Below are positions 22,958 to 32,059 of a stretch of DNA of 64,000 bases, one piece after another. The notes under the pieces were generated by a model, which was given only the letters and a program-made list of their open reading frames with translations, was not told where the DNA came from and made no database searches. How positions within the stretch are numbered: position 1 is the stretch's first letter; each line of letters begins with the position of its first letter. Location: positions 27,887,131-27,951,130 of the forward strand of contig NC_092795.1 of NCBI RefSeq assembly GCF_918797505.1, written 5' to 3'. The DNA is from Bemisia tabaci. Lineage: Eukaryota; Arthropoda; Insecta; Hemiptera; Aleyrodidae. Position numbers and translations under genes: made by a program.

Positions 22958-23619
22958 TTACATATTGTAATGGAGCCTGTCGTTGTTGAAGGACGGTAGC
23001 GCCGGCTGGCTCTGGTAACTCATCCTGCGGTAGGGGTGCGACCGCTGCTGGAAGTGGTAGCTCCCGTAGTTCTGGTAATCGAACTCGGTGCAGTTGGAGT
23101 AGTTGTTGTAGTAGTAGCTCTTGTACTCGGCCGACGCGACGTCGCAGGCCGGCGAGGAGTAGGACATCATGCCGGAGTAGGACTGGTGGGCGTTGGACGG
23201 CGCGGAGTAGACGTTGAACTGGTTCCAGCACTGCGAGGACTGGTAGGGCTGGAGCCCCGAGTCGCCGCCCTGGAAGTGGTACGGGTTCCCGGGGACGAAG
23301 CGCTCCTGGATCTGGCTCGAGCGCGGGGGGCAGTAGTGGGGGTTGTAGTAGGAGTTGTGATGCATGGGGTGGGCGAAGCGGTCCTGCCGCGTCTGGTTGT
23401 AGTACGGGCTCGGCGAGGGCGGCACGAAGCCGTTGGTCCCGGTGAAGCTCGACTCGTGCAAGCTCCGGGCTTGACTTTGGCTTTGGCTTGGACTTTGGTT
23501 TTGACTTTGGTTTGGCCCGAGGCTCAGCTTCGAGTCGCAGTCCCGACCGCTCATCTCCCAGTCCTTCTTCTCCATCTTGATCGGGCCGGAGCCGGCTGGC
23601 GGCTTGCACGGCTCGTTAC
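22958..23619 (-). CDS. Gene B, terminal exon: Ser/Gln then Tyr-rich C-terminus
   Basis: The exon begins after TTTTCCCCAG, completes a phase-1 glycine codon and runs about 220 residues to TAA (22960-22958). It opens with a basic/acidic patch holding IKMEKKDW, where IKME fits the Psi-K-x-E SUMO consensus. Next comes an alternating NQSQNQSPSQSQSQ run, then a 150-residue low-complexity region rich in Tyr, Ser, Asn, Gln and Pro, with segments such as SYYYNNYSN and HHNSYYNPHY. It ends NNDRLHYNM. It lacks membrane segments and any DNA-binding fold I can recognise. This composition is typical of prion-like activation domains in transcription regulators and RNA-binding proteins. GC content is much higher than in the surrounding intron DNA. 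Confidence 0.88.
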
Positions 23620-23650
23620 CTGGGGAAAATTTGTCAGCATTATCTACACG

Positions 23651-23876
23651 CACTGGGAAAAAAAACACATTGGATCTAGAGTCCAGACTCTTGAAAACAT
23701 TGACAAGAAAAATACTCTTGATGCAATCAGATTTAAGCTCAAATCAAAAGGAAATCCGCTCAAATTAAGAGGCTTGGTTCTTGATTTAAGCAAAAATCCG
23801 ATTAAATCAAGAGTACTTTGTCTTGTCGATGTTTTTAAGAGTCTGGACTCTGGATCCAATGTGTTTTTTTCCAGTG
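23651..23876. mobile_element. MITE 30 bp from the gene B exon 5 acceptor
   Basis: CACTGGGAAAAAAAACACAT at 23651 pairs with the right end (23857-23876), and complementarity continues through GGATC..GAGTCCAGACTCTT and beyond. The 226-bp element is nearly all stem. Another end of this family is at 36640-36780 beside the assembly gap. No target duplication is evident. Confidence 0.82.
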
Positions 23877-23958
23877 CGCTCAGAAACCCAATGAGCTGCT
23901 GTCACACGAATAGCTCCGACTGTAAAGTTTGACAGTGTGTGCATGCACACGGATAGAC

Positions 23959-24259
23959 CAGGGTGTCGAGTCTTTTTTACTTTTGGGAAATCCTGATTTA
24001 TCCTGATTTTTGACTTCTAAATCCTGATTTCATACTTTTTCCTAATCTTGATCTAATCCTGATTTTTTGTGGAGAAAAATTAATAAAACAAAAATAGCTC
24101 GATAAAAAAATCCGATCGGACGGCCGACTTTTCTCAAATCCTGATTTCAAGATCGATTTTTTTTTTTCAAATTCTGATGAAATCGGAATTAAATCCTGAT
24201 TGACCTTAAATCCTGATGGAATCGGGAAAATCAGGAAAATCCTGATGCTAGACACCCTG
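23959..24259. mobile_element. hAT-like element with CAGGGTGTC ends and ATCCTGATTT repeats
   Basis: Starts CAGGGTGTCGAG and ends CTAGACACCCTG. The interior carries about ten copies or variants of AATCCTGATTT in both orientations. CAGGG ends fit hAT termini, but I see no clean 8-bp duplication. Confidence 0.65.
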
Positions 24260-24639
24260 ACAGACTCACCACGTAACCCGCGAATGTCACTCATTGTACA
24301 GCCGGACTGCTCGTGTGATAGCAGCTGTAAACTTCATTTACTTTTAGTTCTTGCAATCTTATCAAAACAACGCGTTCGCTGATTATAAACAGAGGTGGAC
24401 CAAGTCAAAAATACGTATCTCCATCACAACGTTTTGGAATATCTAATTTGTTGTTATTTTTGTTATTTTTTTTAAAAACTTTTTGTGCTCCCTTTGAACG
24501 CATTGCCACAAGTATACTACAATGGGTAACTTGCGCTGGTCACGGAATGATGCTCGATTCATTTAGATTAGCTAAAAGTAATTAGATCCGCCCAAACAGC
24601 AACTTTCTGCGCTCAAAATGTTTACCAATTTAAATGAAA

Positions 24640-24920
24640 ATAGTCCATGCAGCGTGTGCAAGCATTTCAAAATCATGAGTTGAAAAACGCTGACTCTGCG
24701 AGTTTAAATATTAGAACCAAACAGAGCGGAGCGGCGTGCAGCCAGCGCGAGAGGCTCACTGGCGCCTACAAACCTAAAGGGATACTTCGCGCATCGCGCA
24801 ATGTTTGAAGTATCTACTTGGGTTTGTAGGCGCCAATGCGCGTTTTGCGCTGGCCGCCCGCTCGCCGCGCCGCGGCATGGCACCTCAAGCAACTATTTCA
24901 CAACAGAGGTGTTGCATAGT
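24640..24920 (-). mobile_element. Fragment of the GCGCCTACAAACC foldback family
   Basis: Contains GGCGCCTACAAACCTAAAGG, then an inverted pair around TACTTCGCGCATCGCGCAATG, then GGTTTGTAGGCGCCAATGCG. Left of it, GTTGAAAAACGCTGACTC is the complement of sequence right of the core in the copies at 37545-38638 and 50892-51846. Both ends of the full element are missing. Confidence 0.7.
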
Positions 24921-25467
24921 ATCATTCGAAATTGAAGGCGCCCCAACATATTAAGAATGACGGGCATCCTTTAAGAATACGCAGCGTTCTTCGCAAAATA
25001 AATCAAGATGCTACGGCACAAAAAGAGAGCGGTATTCCTAAAACTCATCAAGTCCTAGCATCCGTATTTAATAAAATTTAGCATAACTTTCAAATTTCAT
25101 CAGAGAAAAAAGTGACTCGATTTAGGCGGAAAAATTCCTGAGTATGCTGTCAAGAATATTTTATTTTGAGTCTCAATAATAATTGGTACATGGACCAAAC
25201 GTCCCCTGCCGAAAAAACACGTGAACGTAAACTGCTGGAAAAAACAGGTGCGCTGACAAAAAATCCTTGACAAAATGTCCTATAATCGTGACCAGCGCAA
25301 CTTACTCATTCGAAAAGCAGGTTGAAAATATCAAAAAGCGCTCCCTATCGCCTGAGCGCTTAAAATTGAAGTCTTGTAGCGATTGGATTTTCACGTAATT
25401 AAGTAGTATGTTTGGAAGAAAAATAAATCTGGAATGGAATTACGGCGTCATGTTTCTGGACAGCACG

Positions 25468-25693
25468 CAGTGGATCGAGTCAATTAGAGAGGTCGGACAT
25501 GAACTTTTTGACTAAAACCGCAAATGATGTTAATTTCGTCTCATTTTAAAATTTAAGGGGTGCTTCGAGAAGAAAATCTCACAAGGAAACCAATGGAACC
25601 ACTTTAAGAACCTCCGAGGTTTGTATAAACGGAGTTATAAGCGTTGAAAGTTTACAAATTCTGTCCGAACTCTCCTATTGACTCGATCCACTG
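25468..25693. mobile_element. GATCGAGTCAAT MITE, intact copy
   Basis: CAGTGGATCGAGTCAATTAG at the left and its complement at the right give terminal repeats of about 32 bp, including the GGTCGGACA / TGTCCGA part. The body contains GAGGTT.TATAAACGGAGTTATAAG. The same family occurs at 31893-31968 (fragment), 60492-60715, 61736-61978 and 63841-64000. Confidence 0.85.
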
Positions 25694-26000
25694 TATGACG
25701 CGGCAGTATGACACTCAAGAATTTACTAGAGTCAAGACAATGTGAATCCATTTCTGATTGGTTCCCGTATTTTAGGCCTTCACAGTGTCACAAACGGGAA
25801 TAAAGATTACATTTTCACCGATTGCAAAGATTATAATCTGGGATGGACCAAGGAATTACGGGTTCGGCAAGGAACAAACGGAATGAGAGAAGGAACGGAG
25901 AAAGGAATTTGAGAATGGGCCGAACAAAGATTACGAAAAACGTTCAATTTCTGTAATCTTTATTCCCGTTTGTGACTCCATGAGGGGGTGTTGTCTTGAC

Positions 26001-26841
26001 TTGAGTACCTGTATAGCGAGAGTATAGACAGATGTGAAACTCCGAAAATCCATCAGGCCTTCACCGATGTCTCCGCGAATAAAGTTAGGGCCCAGAAATG
26101 CAGCCAACCTATGAATCTCAATTATCCAGAGCGCTTTACTAATACAATTGTTACGAACCATCGTTTATACAGCACGTATTTGACTTAGTTTTTGCATAAA
26201 TTTACTCGTTTTTGCGGAAGAACGCTCATTTATGTACATTCTTAGCCATCTTGGTTAGAATTGGAATCTGCAGACTGGCAGTGAAATTTTTGTGTGTTAG
26301 AAGTTGGTTAGAGTAGAGTCCCTTTATACCCAGAGTTACGACAACTCGATTATCAGCTGACTGGCAGCCGTCCTTGGCTGGCCATGGAAGCCGAAACGAG
26401 TGCACCCAAACGAACGATATTGAGGGATAAGGATCAGGAATCCTGCGATGTCTGTCACACAAAAACAACAACATCAACAAAGTGATCAATCAAAAAGAAA
26501 ATGAGATTGGTTTGTGAATAATTTCTTAATCTATTTTCATTTTGGACCTATGGAAATAACAATTTACTCTTGATAAACCACAATTAGGTAATATTTTCAT
26601 TATTCTTGTTCACATTCGAGGTACCGCCATCTTGGTGCACTCGTTTCGGCCTCCATGAGCGAGAACCAATCAGAATTGGATTTTTTTTTAGGCCACTTTC
26701 AGCCCAATCCTGGCCCAACCAAAAGTGAGTTGTCGTAACTCTGGGTAGAAAGGGACTCTAGGTTAGAGGGGTGGCTGCATTTTTGGGCCCTGAGCCCTCC
26801 ATGAAGGGGTCTGTCCATACTCTCGCTATATAGGTACTCTA
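26001..26841. mobile_element. Second-level hAT-like element, 8-bp duplication GTCTTGAC
   Basis: Ends TTGAGTACCTGTATAGCGAG (left) and the complement of TAGAGTACCTATATAGCGAG (right). GTCTTGAC flanks it perfectly at 25993-26000 and 26842-26849. The target lies inside the right terminal repeat of the outermost element. Without its own insertion (26314-26760) it would be about 386 bp. Confidence 0.9.
26314..26760. mobile_element. Innermost hAT-like element, 8-bp duplication GGTTAGAG
   Basis: TAGAGTCCCTTTATACCCAG at the left is complementary to the right end, with 33 of about 34 positions matching and arms reaching ACGACAACTC. GGTTAGAG flanks it perfectly (26306-26313 and 26761-26768). It is 447 bp and non-coding. 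Clean ends and duplication make it the youngest of the three. Confidence 0.93.
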
Positions 26842-26878
26842 GTCTTGACTCTCAGCATAAAGGGACTCAAGAATTTAC

Positions 26879-27308
26879 CTGGGAGCGCTGCTGGATCTTG
26901 GGGCGGGCTGAGCTGATTATTGGCGGCGGCTTTGGTCTGCTTCCGCTCCTGGGCCTTGGTGCGGCGGGTGCCGTTGCGGGCACCGCGCCCCCGCCGGCTC
27001 GTAGGGGCGCTCACAGGGACCGGACTCACTTTGGACATGAGGTCGTTGTGGAGTCCGAGGCAGTCCTCCTCCTGCGGGGCCTCGAAGTACTCCTCGTGCT
27101 GCGAGAAGCGCCCGATCTCCGTCGAGCCGAACGCCTGGTGGAACCCGGGCAGCTTCCCGCCGTTCTTGCCTGCCCCTACCCCCGCCCCTGGCCCCGCCTC
27201 GCTCGACGCCGGTAGCTTCAGCTTCTCGTCGCTCAGCAGGCTCAGGTCCGCGCTCAGCTCCTCCTTCACGTTCGTCAGCACGGCTGAGATCAGTCGCAGG
27301 TCTTCCGC
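26879..27308 (-). CDS. Gene B, exon 4: acidic and basic region
   Basis: The exon follows TTTTTTTCAG and ends CCCAG|GTAAATTC, phase 0 in and phase 1 out. It starts AEDLRLISAVLTNVKEELS, an amphipathic helix with VKEE, a Psi-K-x-E SUMO consensus. A Gly/Ala-rich linker follows, then an acidic HEEYFEAPQEEDCLGLHNDL, then a basic SRRGRGARNGTRRTKAQERK that could be a nuclear localisation signal. It ends LSPPQDPAALPG. GC-rich, unlike flanking introns. No catalytic motif. The make-up suits a nuclear regulator; family not recognised. Confidence 0.9.
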
Positions 27309-27834
27309 CTGAAAAAAACACGAGCACATAACCTCGAATTAATAAAGAATAAAATCGCTGAAAATTTAAAAAATCATACTTTCCTTACTTGATTATTTGT
27401 CCGCTCTTAAAATTTTGAAATTCTAGTTAAAATGATGATGAAAAGAAGGCTAAAAAACAAGGAAAGCACACTTGAATAAAGAATAAAATCGCTTTAAAAA
27501 AAACTCGAACTTTGGAAACTACTGAGTGAACTGAGCACGAGGATACCCTTCGTTCATGAATTGAACAATTATTGGAGAAGATATGACAAATTGATCTAAT
27601 CTGCTAAAATACGTGTGTTTAAATGGGAAAAGCCTCCAGATGACGTCACTAGGCGGTGCATTTTCTCACTATTAAATCGATTTTCATACTATTTCCCATT
27701 GCAGAAAAAAGTATAAAAAATACTGTGAAATCAGCTCTTTAAGCAATTTCAGATGAAGCAATAAAAAATGAGCATGCAAATTCTCCATTCATGACATTAG
27801 AAAATGAATATTTCAATAAAAGAAATTAAATAAC
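27309..27834 (-). other. Gene B intron 3
   Basis: Begins GTTATT and ends in a long T run plus CAG. AT-rich; a TGACGTCA palindrome near 27637 is the only notable word. Confidence 0.8.
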
Positions 27835-27923
27835 CTGGATTTCTGTGATGGGTGGGAGAGAAGTTCTCGACTCGGATAGAACTCCCTCCTGCTCTGGGCA
27901 TGGCAAAGCCAATAAGGAGGACT
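27835..27923 (-). CDS. Gene B, exon 3
   Basis: An 89-nt exon between ...CTATTTCAG and ATCCAG|GTTATT. It takes over one base from exon 2 and finishes in phase 0. It encodes about 30 residues (ESSLLALPCPEQEGVLSESR then TSLPPITEIQ), acidic and Ser/Pro-rich, with no known domain. The frame that links the exons is the only one open across this short exon and its neighbours. Confidence 0.8.
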
Positions 27924-28171
27924 CTGAAATAGAACAAGAATCCAATATTAGCAATCAAATAAATCAAATATTATTATTTCAGCCTTTTGTCGACTGTCAG
28001 AACGATGATTCGCTCTTGAACAGCGGTATACCTCTCGAGCATTTTAGATGTAGTATTTTACGTACGATGTTGTATTTTTACGTACACGACATGAGTCCAC
28101 GACTTATATAAAATTAAAATACACGTTCCAAAAATATCTTGTAACATAATAAAATCTGCAGGAATAAGACA

Positions 28172-28440
28172 CATATCGACGGTGTAGGTCGGCAATCACA
28201 TAACTCTGTTTGCGACGTCGCGTCGCAGACTTCCTGTCATACTTTATTTTTAAACGAAAAACTACTCAACGGCAATTCTTTAAAACTGCCGTGATTTTTC
28301 TTCTCTAGATGCGAAAAAAATTCTGCATAAACTTCAAGGAATGATGTCAATTTGTTCTCCTTTAAAAAAACAACATAGAGGCGGAGAATTTCAGACACTG
28401 CAAACGAGTTATGTGATTGCCGACTTACACCGTCGATATG
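28172..28440. mobile_element. CATATCGACGG foldback MITE in gene B intron 2, copy 1
   Basis: CATATCGACGGTGTAGGTCG and its near-complement at 28421-28440 bound a 269-bp element; arms reach GGCAATCACATAACTC. The interior contains CTTCCTGTCATACTTTATT and AAAACTGCCGTGATTTTTCT. A second copy is at 55334-55594. Confidence 0.88.
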
Positions 28441-29023
28441 AATTAAGTTTTTGAGTTTTTGTGCCGCGCCAGGTTGGAATGGAAAGACGCTCCTTAAAGC
28501 TTCCATGACTTACAATCCATCATGTGGCGATACCACTGTATCAAAAAGGAGCTCGTATTGCCTAGTAGAAGAATTGAAGGCGAGCTAACAAGGCGTTAAA
28601 GTCACCACTTCGTGGCCGCGGCAGTGCGACGACCACTTTAAACTAACGCCCCCAATTTTCAGGAAGTAGCTGAATTGAATCCTGATGTCGGCAATGTATC
28701 GATCGATAAGTAACAAACAATAGTTTTACCTTAAACTTTTTCTTTTTCTTATGTTGTAAGGAGAGTTTGCGTCTCATTTGAAAACGTTCTACTCGCCTGA
28801 ACTTTCCTATATCTTTCTCTCCATGTCGAACAGTGCGCAGTAAACAGGATCATAGGACCGGTAAAATTTTAGGAATAAAAATGTGTAAATTATTTTGATA
28901 ATTATATAAATAAAATCGATTATGAACATTTAATTTGACGAATTGATTAATTCACTGATTGATTGATCGAGTTGAATATAGGCCGATGAATGAATCAATA
29001 GATAAGAGATGAAAAAAAATTAC

Positions 29024-29138
29024 CGGAAACGTTCTGATCACTATCGGAGACTGGGCCGGAAAGCCAGTCTGGAATATGTATCGACTGTTGATCATCGGAC
29101 CGTAGCATAAGCATCGAGTCATCTCCTTCGGGCGAAGG
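29024..29138 (-). CDS. Gene B, exon 2
   Basis: A 115-nt exon after TTTCCATTTCAG, ending TTCCG|GTAATT, phase 0 in and phase 1 out. It encodes PSPEGDDSMLMLRSDDQQ, then SIHIPDWLSGPVSDSDQNVS. Acidic and bulky hydrophobic residues alternate (MLML, DWL), as in acidic activation motifs. No domain recognised. Confidence 0.85.
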
Positions 29139-30229
29139 CTGAAATGGAAATTACATTATTAATTATACATTTTAATTTATAAAATCGATGTATTAAATTA
29201 GAGTGACTCAACGCACAAGGAAATGAAACAAAAACGTGATTTATAGCACTGTAGGATTTTTGTAGGTTCCTATAGTTTTTTTCCTGACTTTGTTTTTGCA
29301 AATCATATTTGGGGTTGCATTATCTGAATATTTTCTGACAAATCACAATCGCAGTTATACACTTTTAGCAACGTATGAGCTTTGCAGCTAATGCAAACTT
29401 TCTTCCAAGAATGTCTCAATTGAGATTCTTGAAAAATCCGCAAAAAACAGGACCAAAAAAAACTAAATAATTTTGGTAAAAGCGTAAACGTTTGATAAGA
29501 GTAATTTCGTCTATTCTGATAAGCAGCGAAAACCCGTCAAAAGATCGCAGATTGTGACCATCATCATGACGTCAAGAGATGTTACTTGAGATGATAATTG
29601 TTGCTGCGATAGAAGTGACTTAAATCACTTTTTGAAGTCGTCAATTTAAAATGCGCTACTGTCTAAAAATAAGAAAATGAAGAGAGGATATTAGCTTTTT
29701 TCAATTCAATTTTGCATGCATTCGAAACGAAATCGTTTGAAGAAGTTTGATTGAACCCTGCAGCGGTAGCAGCTTTATTCAAGTGTACGGAAACTCAGGC
29801 TTGTCACGCAAAATTTTTGAGATTATTTGGAAAATAGGTTTTAAGTTGAACAGTCACATCAAACCTTATAGTCTGAAAAATTTTTGGGCTGGTGTTGTGA
29901 GACCAAGAATTTAGTTTGACTTGTTAAGGGATTCTTTGATGGTGCTTATAATTGAAATAGTCAATTTTTAAAAAAATGTAATCGAATATGTATGTATTCC
30001 TGCATTTCCCCCATCATATAAGACAAAACAAGTTTACTTACAGAATTGAAAGAAATGTATGAATATGCACAAGCCCAGTAGGTAATATCTTATTTTTGCC
30101 CGCTTCTCAGTATTGATTTTTCTTCCCCTCCCATATTCTCACACCGAAACTCGAAGTGGAAATTCCTGATTGATAAAATTTAAAAGCTACATGAAATCCG
30201 ACAGTATAAGCAAGAGAGTCGAGTCTCGA

Positions 30230-30545
30230 ACCTGACTTTTGCGAAGGCGTGTCATGCTCTGCGATGAATCAATTGATATATTATTTGGACGTATTTCTGT
30301 CAAACGGAACTATGTGCATTCAGACATGAGCCCTGAGACCCATAAGGATACAAGCGTAACAGGGCTCACGTCATAATGCACATAGTTCCGTTTGATAGAA
30401 ATACATCCATTTAAACCAACGAAAAAGGATTGATTATCAAGGTATACATCTTAATAATCGATTGTTTACTATAACTGCAGATGGGAAAATATCAATAGCA
30501 GATGATTCACGCTTGCGTGACAGAGGGTCACGATTCCGTCCCTTC
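30230..30545 (+). mobile_element. TTTAAACC/ATCGATTATC repeat family, copy 1, interrupted
   Basis: Carries the family's ordered blocks: GGCGTGTCATGCTCTGCGA, CAATTGATAT, ATTTAAACC, GATTGATTATCAAGG, TTAATAATCGATT, ATGGGAAAATATC and GATTCACGC. Related copies are near 40555-40745, 44700-44885 and, inverted, 55640-55810. Outer borders are not sharp. A foldback element splits it at 30287-30408. It lies in gene B intron 1. Confidence 0.65.
30287..30408. mobile_element. 122-bp foldback element nested in a repeat, ATTT duplication
   Basis: GGACGTATTTCTGTCAAACG at 30287 pairs with 30389-30408; the arms extend about 33 bp to ATGTGCATT. ATTT occurs at 30283-30286 and 30409-30412. Other copies of the host repeat read straight from the GATCTGCC-type block into ATTTAAACC, which supports insertion here. 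Confidence 0.82.
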
Positions 30546-30771
30546 TCAAGGAAGTCCCCTGTATCGGGTTTCGTAGGGGAAGGAGGTGAAAGGGGTACTT
30601 CACTGCGCGGGGCATCAGCTGCGGCCCGATTATTGAATCTATGTCGATACGACAAGACTACACACAGCCCTCTCTAGATCATGCATTATATCGAATGGCG
30701 ATGTCTTATCCTACTGATTAAAGCTTTCAATAATCGGTTCGCAACCAAGAAAAAAATATCTGAATACGGAC

Positions 30772-30930
30772 CTGTAAGAAGTTTGAGAACCACGATTGTG
30801 CCTCAACATTGTCTATGGATGGGAGCCCCTGTTGAGGATAGCCGAAATCGGACTGCGGCGGTGGGTAGTGAGTCAGCATGGTAGTTTCGGTTAGCGACTC
30901 AAGTTCAATTAGGTTCTCCTGGATTTTCAT
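30772..30930 (-). CDS. Gene B, first confidently placed coding exon
   Basis: A 53-codon exon, phase 0 at both ends, after TTTGTTCCAG and before CAG|GTCCGT. It encodes MKIQENLIELESLTETTMLT, then a Pro/Gln stretch (HYPPPQSDFGYPQQG) and VEAQSWFSNFLQ. ATG is the first codon after the acceptor, so the protein could start here behind a non-coding 5' exon, giving about 484 residues. The first part is heptad-like (I, L, I, L, L spacing) and may be a short coiled coil. The alternative is that this is an internal exon; see 31012-31107. Confidence 0.85.
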
Positions 30931-31011
30931 CTGGAACAAACCGAAACAGATAATTAGATCTTGAAAAAAAAGTGCGAGTACACTGAATTATGAGAAAGGA
31001 AAAAAAAATAC

Positions 31012-31107
31012 CTTGTTAAAATTCTTCCAGTGACTTTGAAAAGAAATAATTGACAATGGCCACCAGACGGAGTAAGAAATTTTGAACTGCAGCACAAGCT
31101 TTCTCAT
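31012..31107 (-). CDS. Possible additional upstream exon of gene B (weak)
   Basis: An 81-nt intron (31011-30931) with donor AAG|GTATTT, a CTAAT branch-like site and the TTCCAG acceptor would join this stretch in phase to MKIQENL. The frame ends HWKNFNK and opens with an ATG at 31107 (MRKLVLQFKISY...). Part of it also looks like a polypyrimidine tract with an acceptor (TTATTTCTTTTCAAAG), so the exon may be shorter or not real. Confidence 0.25.
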
Positions 31108-31239
31108 GAAAATTATTTCATGTGCAACGCTTTCTGTCTGCGAAAAACCGATTTATCCTTCAAATGCAGTTAAGTTTCGATGCTTTTACAAATAAAATTA
31201 CTCCGTTAGACCGAATGTCTAGCTCGAGTCAATTGGCAT

Positions 31240-31400
31240 TGAACACTTTAGTTATGCAAGTTGGTCAACACTGACTTCAGTTTTTACATCTAAGTACTTT
31301 TCAAAGTACTTCCGTTCAAAGTCTGAAGTCTATTTACTCAATAGCTTCAATGTAAGAACTAATTTCAGATGTTGATCCGAACTACGGCGCTTACTGTGGC
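31240..31400. repeat. Relic related to the CACGGAGAAAAAA foldback element
   Basis: Shares CTTCAATGTAAGAACT, TTTCAGATGT and TGATCCGAAC in the same order with 34525-34580, and an AAGTACTT pair. No complete ends remain. Confidence 0.55.
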
Positions 31401-31669
31401 AACAACTGATTCTTCAGAATCCATGTAAATTCGTCCATCGCAGGTTGTAGACACGTTTCTCATATCAATCGATTGTTCACAACGTTCAAATGGAGGAAAT
31501 GCAGTGTTGCCAACTTTTAATAATTGCCACAGGTGTTACGTGTGTAATGACCTGAATTACACTAGACAAGTTTACAATTGCTGCATGCCGTTATCTATAT
31601 TGTCAAAACGTTCTGCGTAAAAATTTGATGTGAAAGCACGTTTGAGGAAATTACATTCGCTAGCCAGCC

Positions 31670-31885
31670 ATTCTGCCGTCCCAAGGAAAACGCCGTATGA
31701 GCCCTCAAATGTTGCCATATTTCCTTCAATAAAAGTCAAATTTACCGGGAAAATGGCGAATATTTTTTTCAACATTTTCTGACCGTTTTTGTTCGCGATT
31801 TAATCCAAGATATATGAAAATTTCAAGGGAAATTATGCAAAACTTTCCTCACAAATGCATGTTTTTTTCGAGGAAAGTCGGTAAC
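31670..31885 (+). repeat. AAACGCCGTATGA repeat fragment
   Basis: Contains CCCAAGGAAAACGCCGTATG, ATGTTGCCATATTTCCTTC, AATAAAA and, 110 bp on, TCGAGGAAAG; the same order is found inverted at 61470-61690. Confidence 0.6.
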
Positions 31886-31892
31886 TCCTGAA

Positions 31893-31968
31893 TGCTCATA
31901 ATAAGCTTTTGAAGTTTCCAAATTTTGTCCGACTTCTCTCGTTAACTCGATCCACCGTGCGGCGTGAC
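31893..31968 (-). mobile_element. GATCGAGTCAAT MITE fragment
   Basis: The right end only: AAGTTTCCAAATTTTGTCCG, TAACTCGATCCACCG. The left part is missing. Confidence 0.7.
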
Positions 31969-32059
31969 TTCCTCAGCACGGCAGCATTCTCCCTTCGATA
32001 TTATAATTCAGGAGCTTTCGGAAATATTATTATCGAAACATTTAAATTCCTGGAATTCG

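Larger units (their letters stand above)
25727..26870. mobile_element. Outermost hAT-like element, duplication at the gene B splice donor
   Basis: GAATTTAC stands at 25719-25726 and again at 26871-26878. The left end reads TAGAGTC, with a probable internal loss between two GAGTC words. The right end, read on the minus strand, is TTGAGTCCCTTTATGCTGAG. These fit the hAT YARNG terminus apart from one base. A second foldback layer, GTCACAAACGGGAATAAAG at 25789 and its complement near 25958-25976, is part of the body. The right 8-bp copy equals the first eight intron bases of gene B. Two younger elements have inserted into it. Confidence 0.8.
23620..26878 (-). other. Gene B intron 4, filled with transposons
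   Basis: Donor CCCAG|GTAAATTC at 26878 and acceptor ...ATTTTCCCCAG at 23620. A TGCTGAC branch-like site lies about 15 bases before the acceptor. At least six elements occupy it: three nested hATs next to the donor, a GATCGAGTCAAT MITE (25468-25693), a GC-rich foldback fragment, a CAGGGTGTC element, and a MITE 30 bp from the acceptor. Confidence 0.85.

Noticed and set aside
23036..23932. 298-codon plus-strand ORF
   Set aside because: It is the antisense of gene B exon 5 and runs out into a MITE; its Val/Gly/Leu-rich content is a GC-composition shadow.
26898..27327. Several long ORFs on both strands over gene B exon 4
   Set aside because: Only the frame AEDLRL... agrees in phase with good splice sites and the neighbouring exons; the others are shadows.
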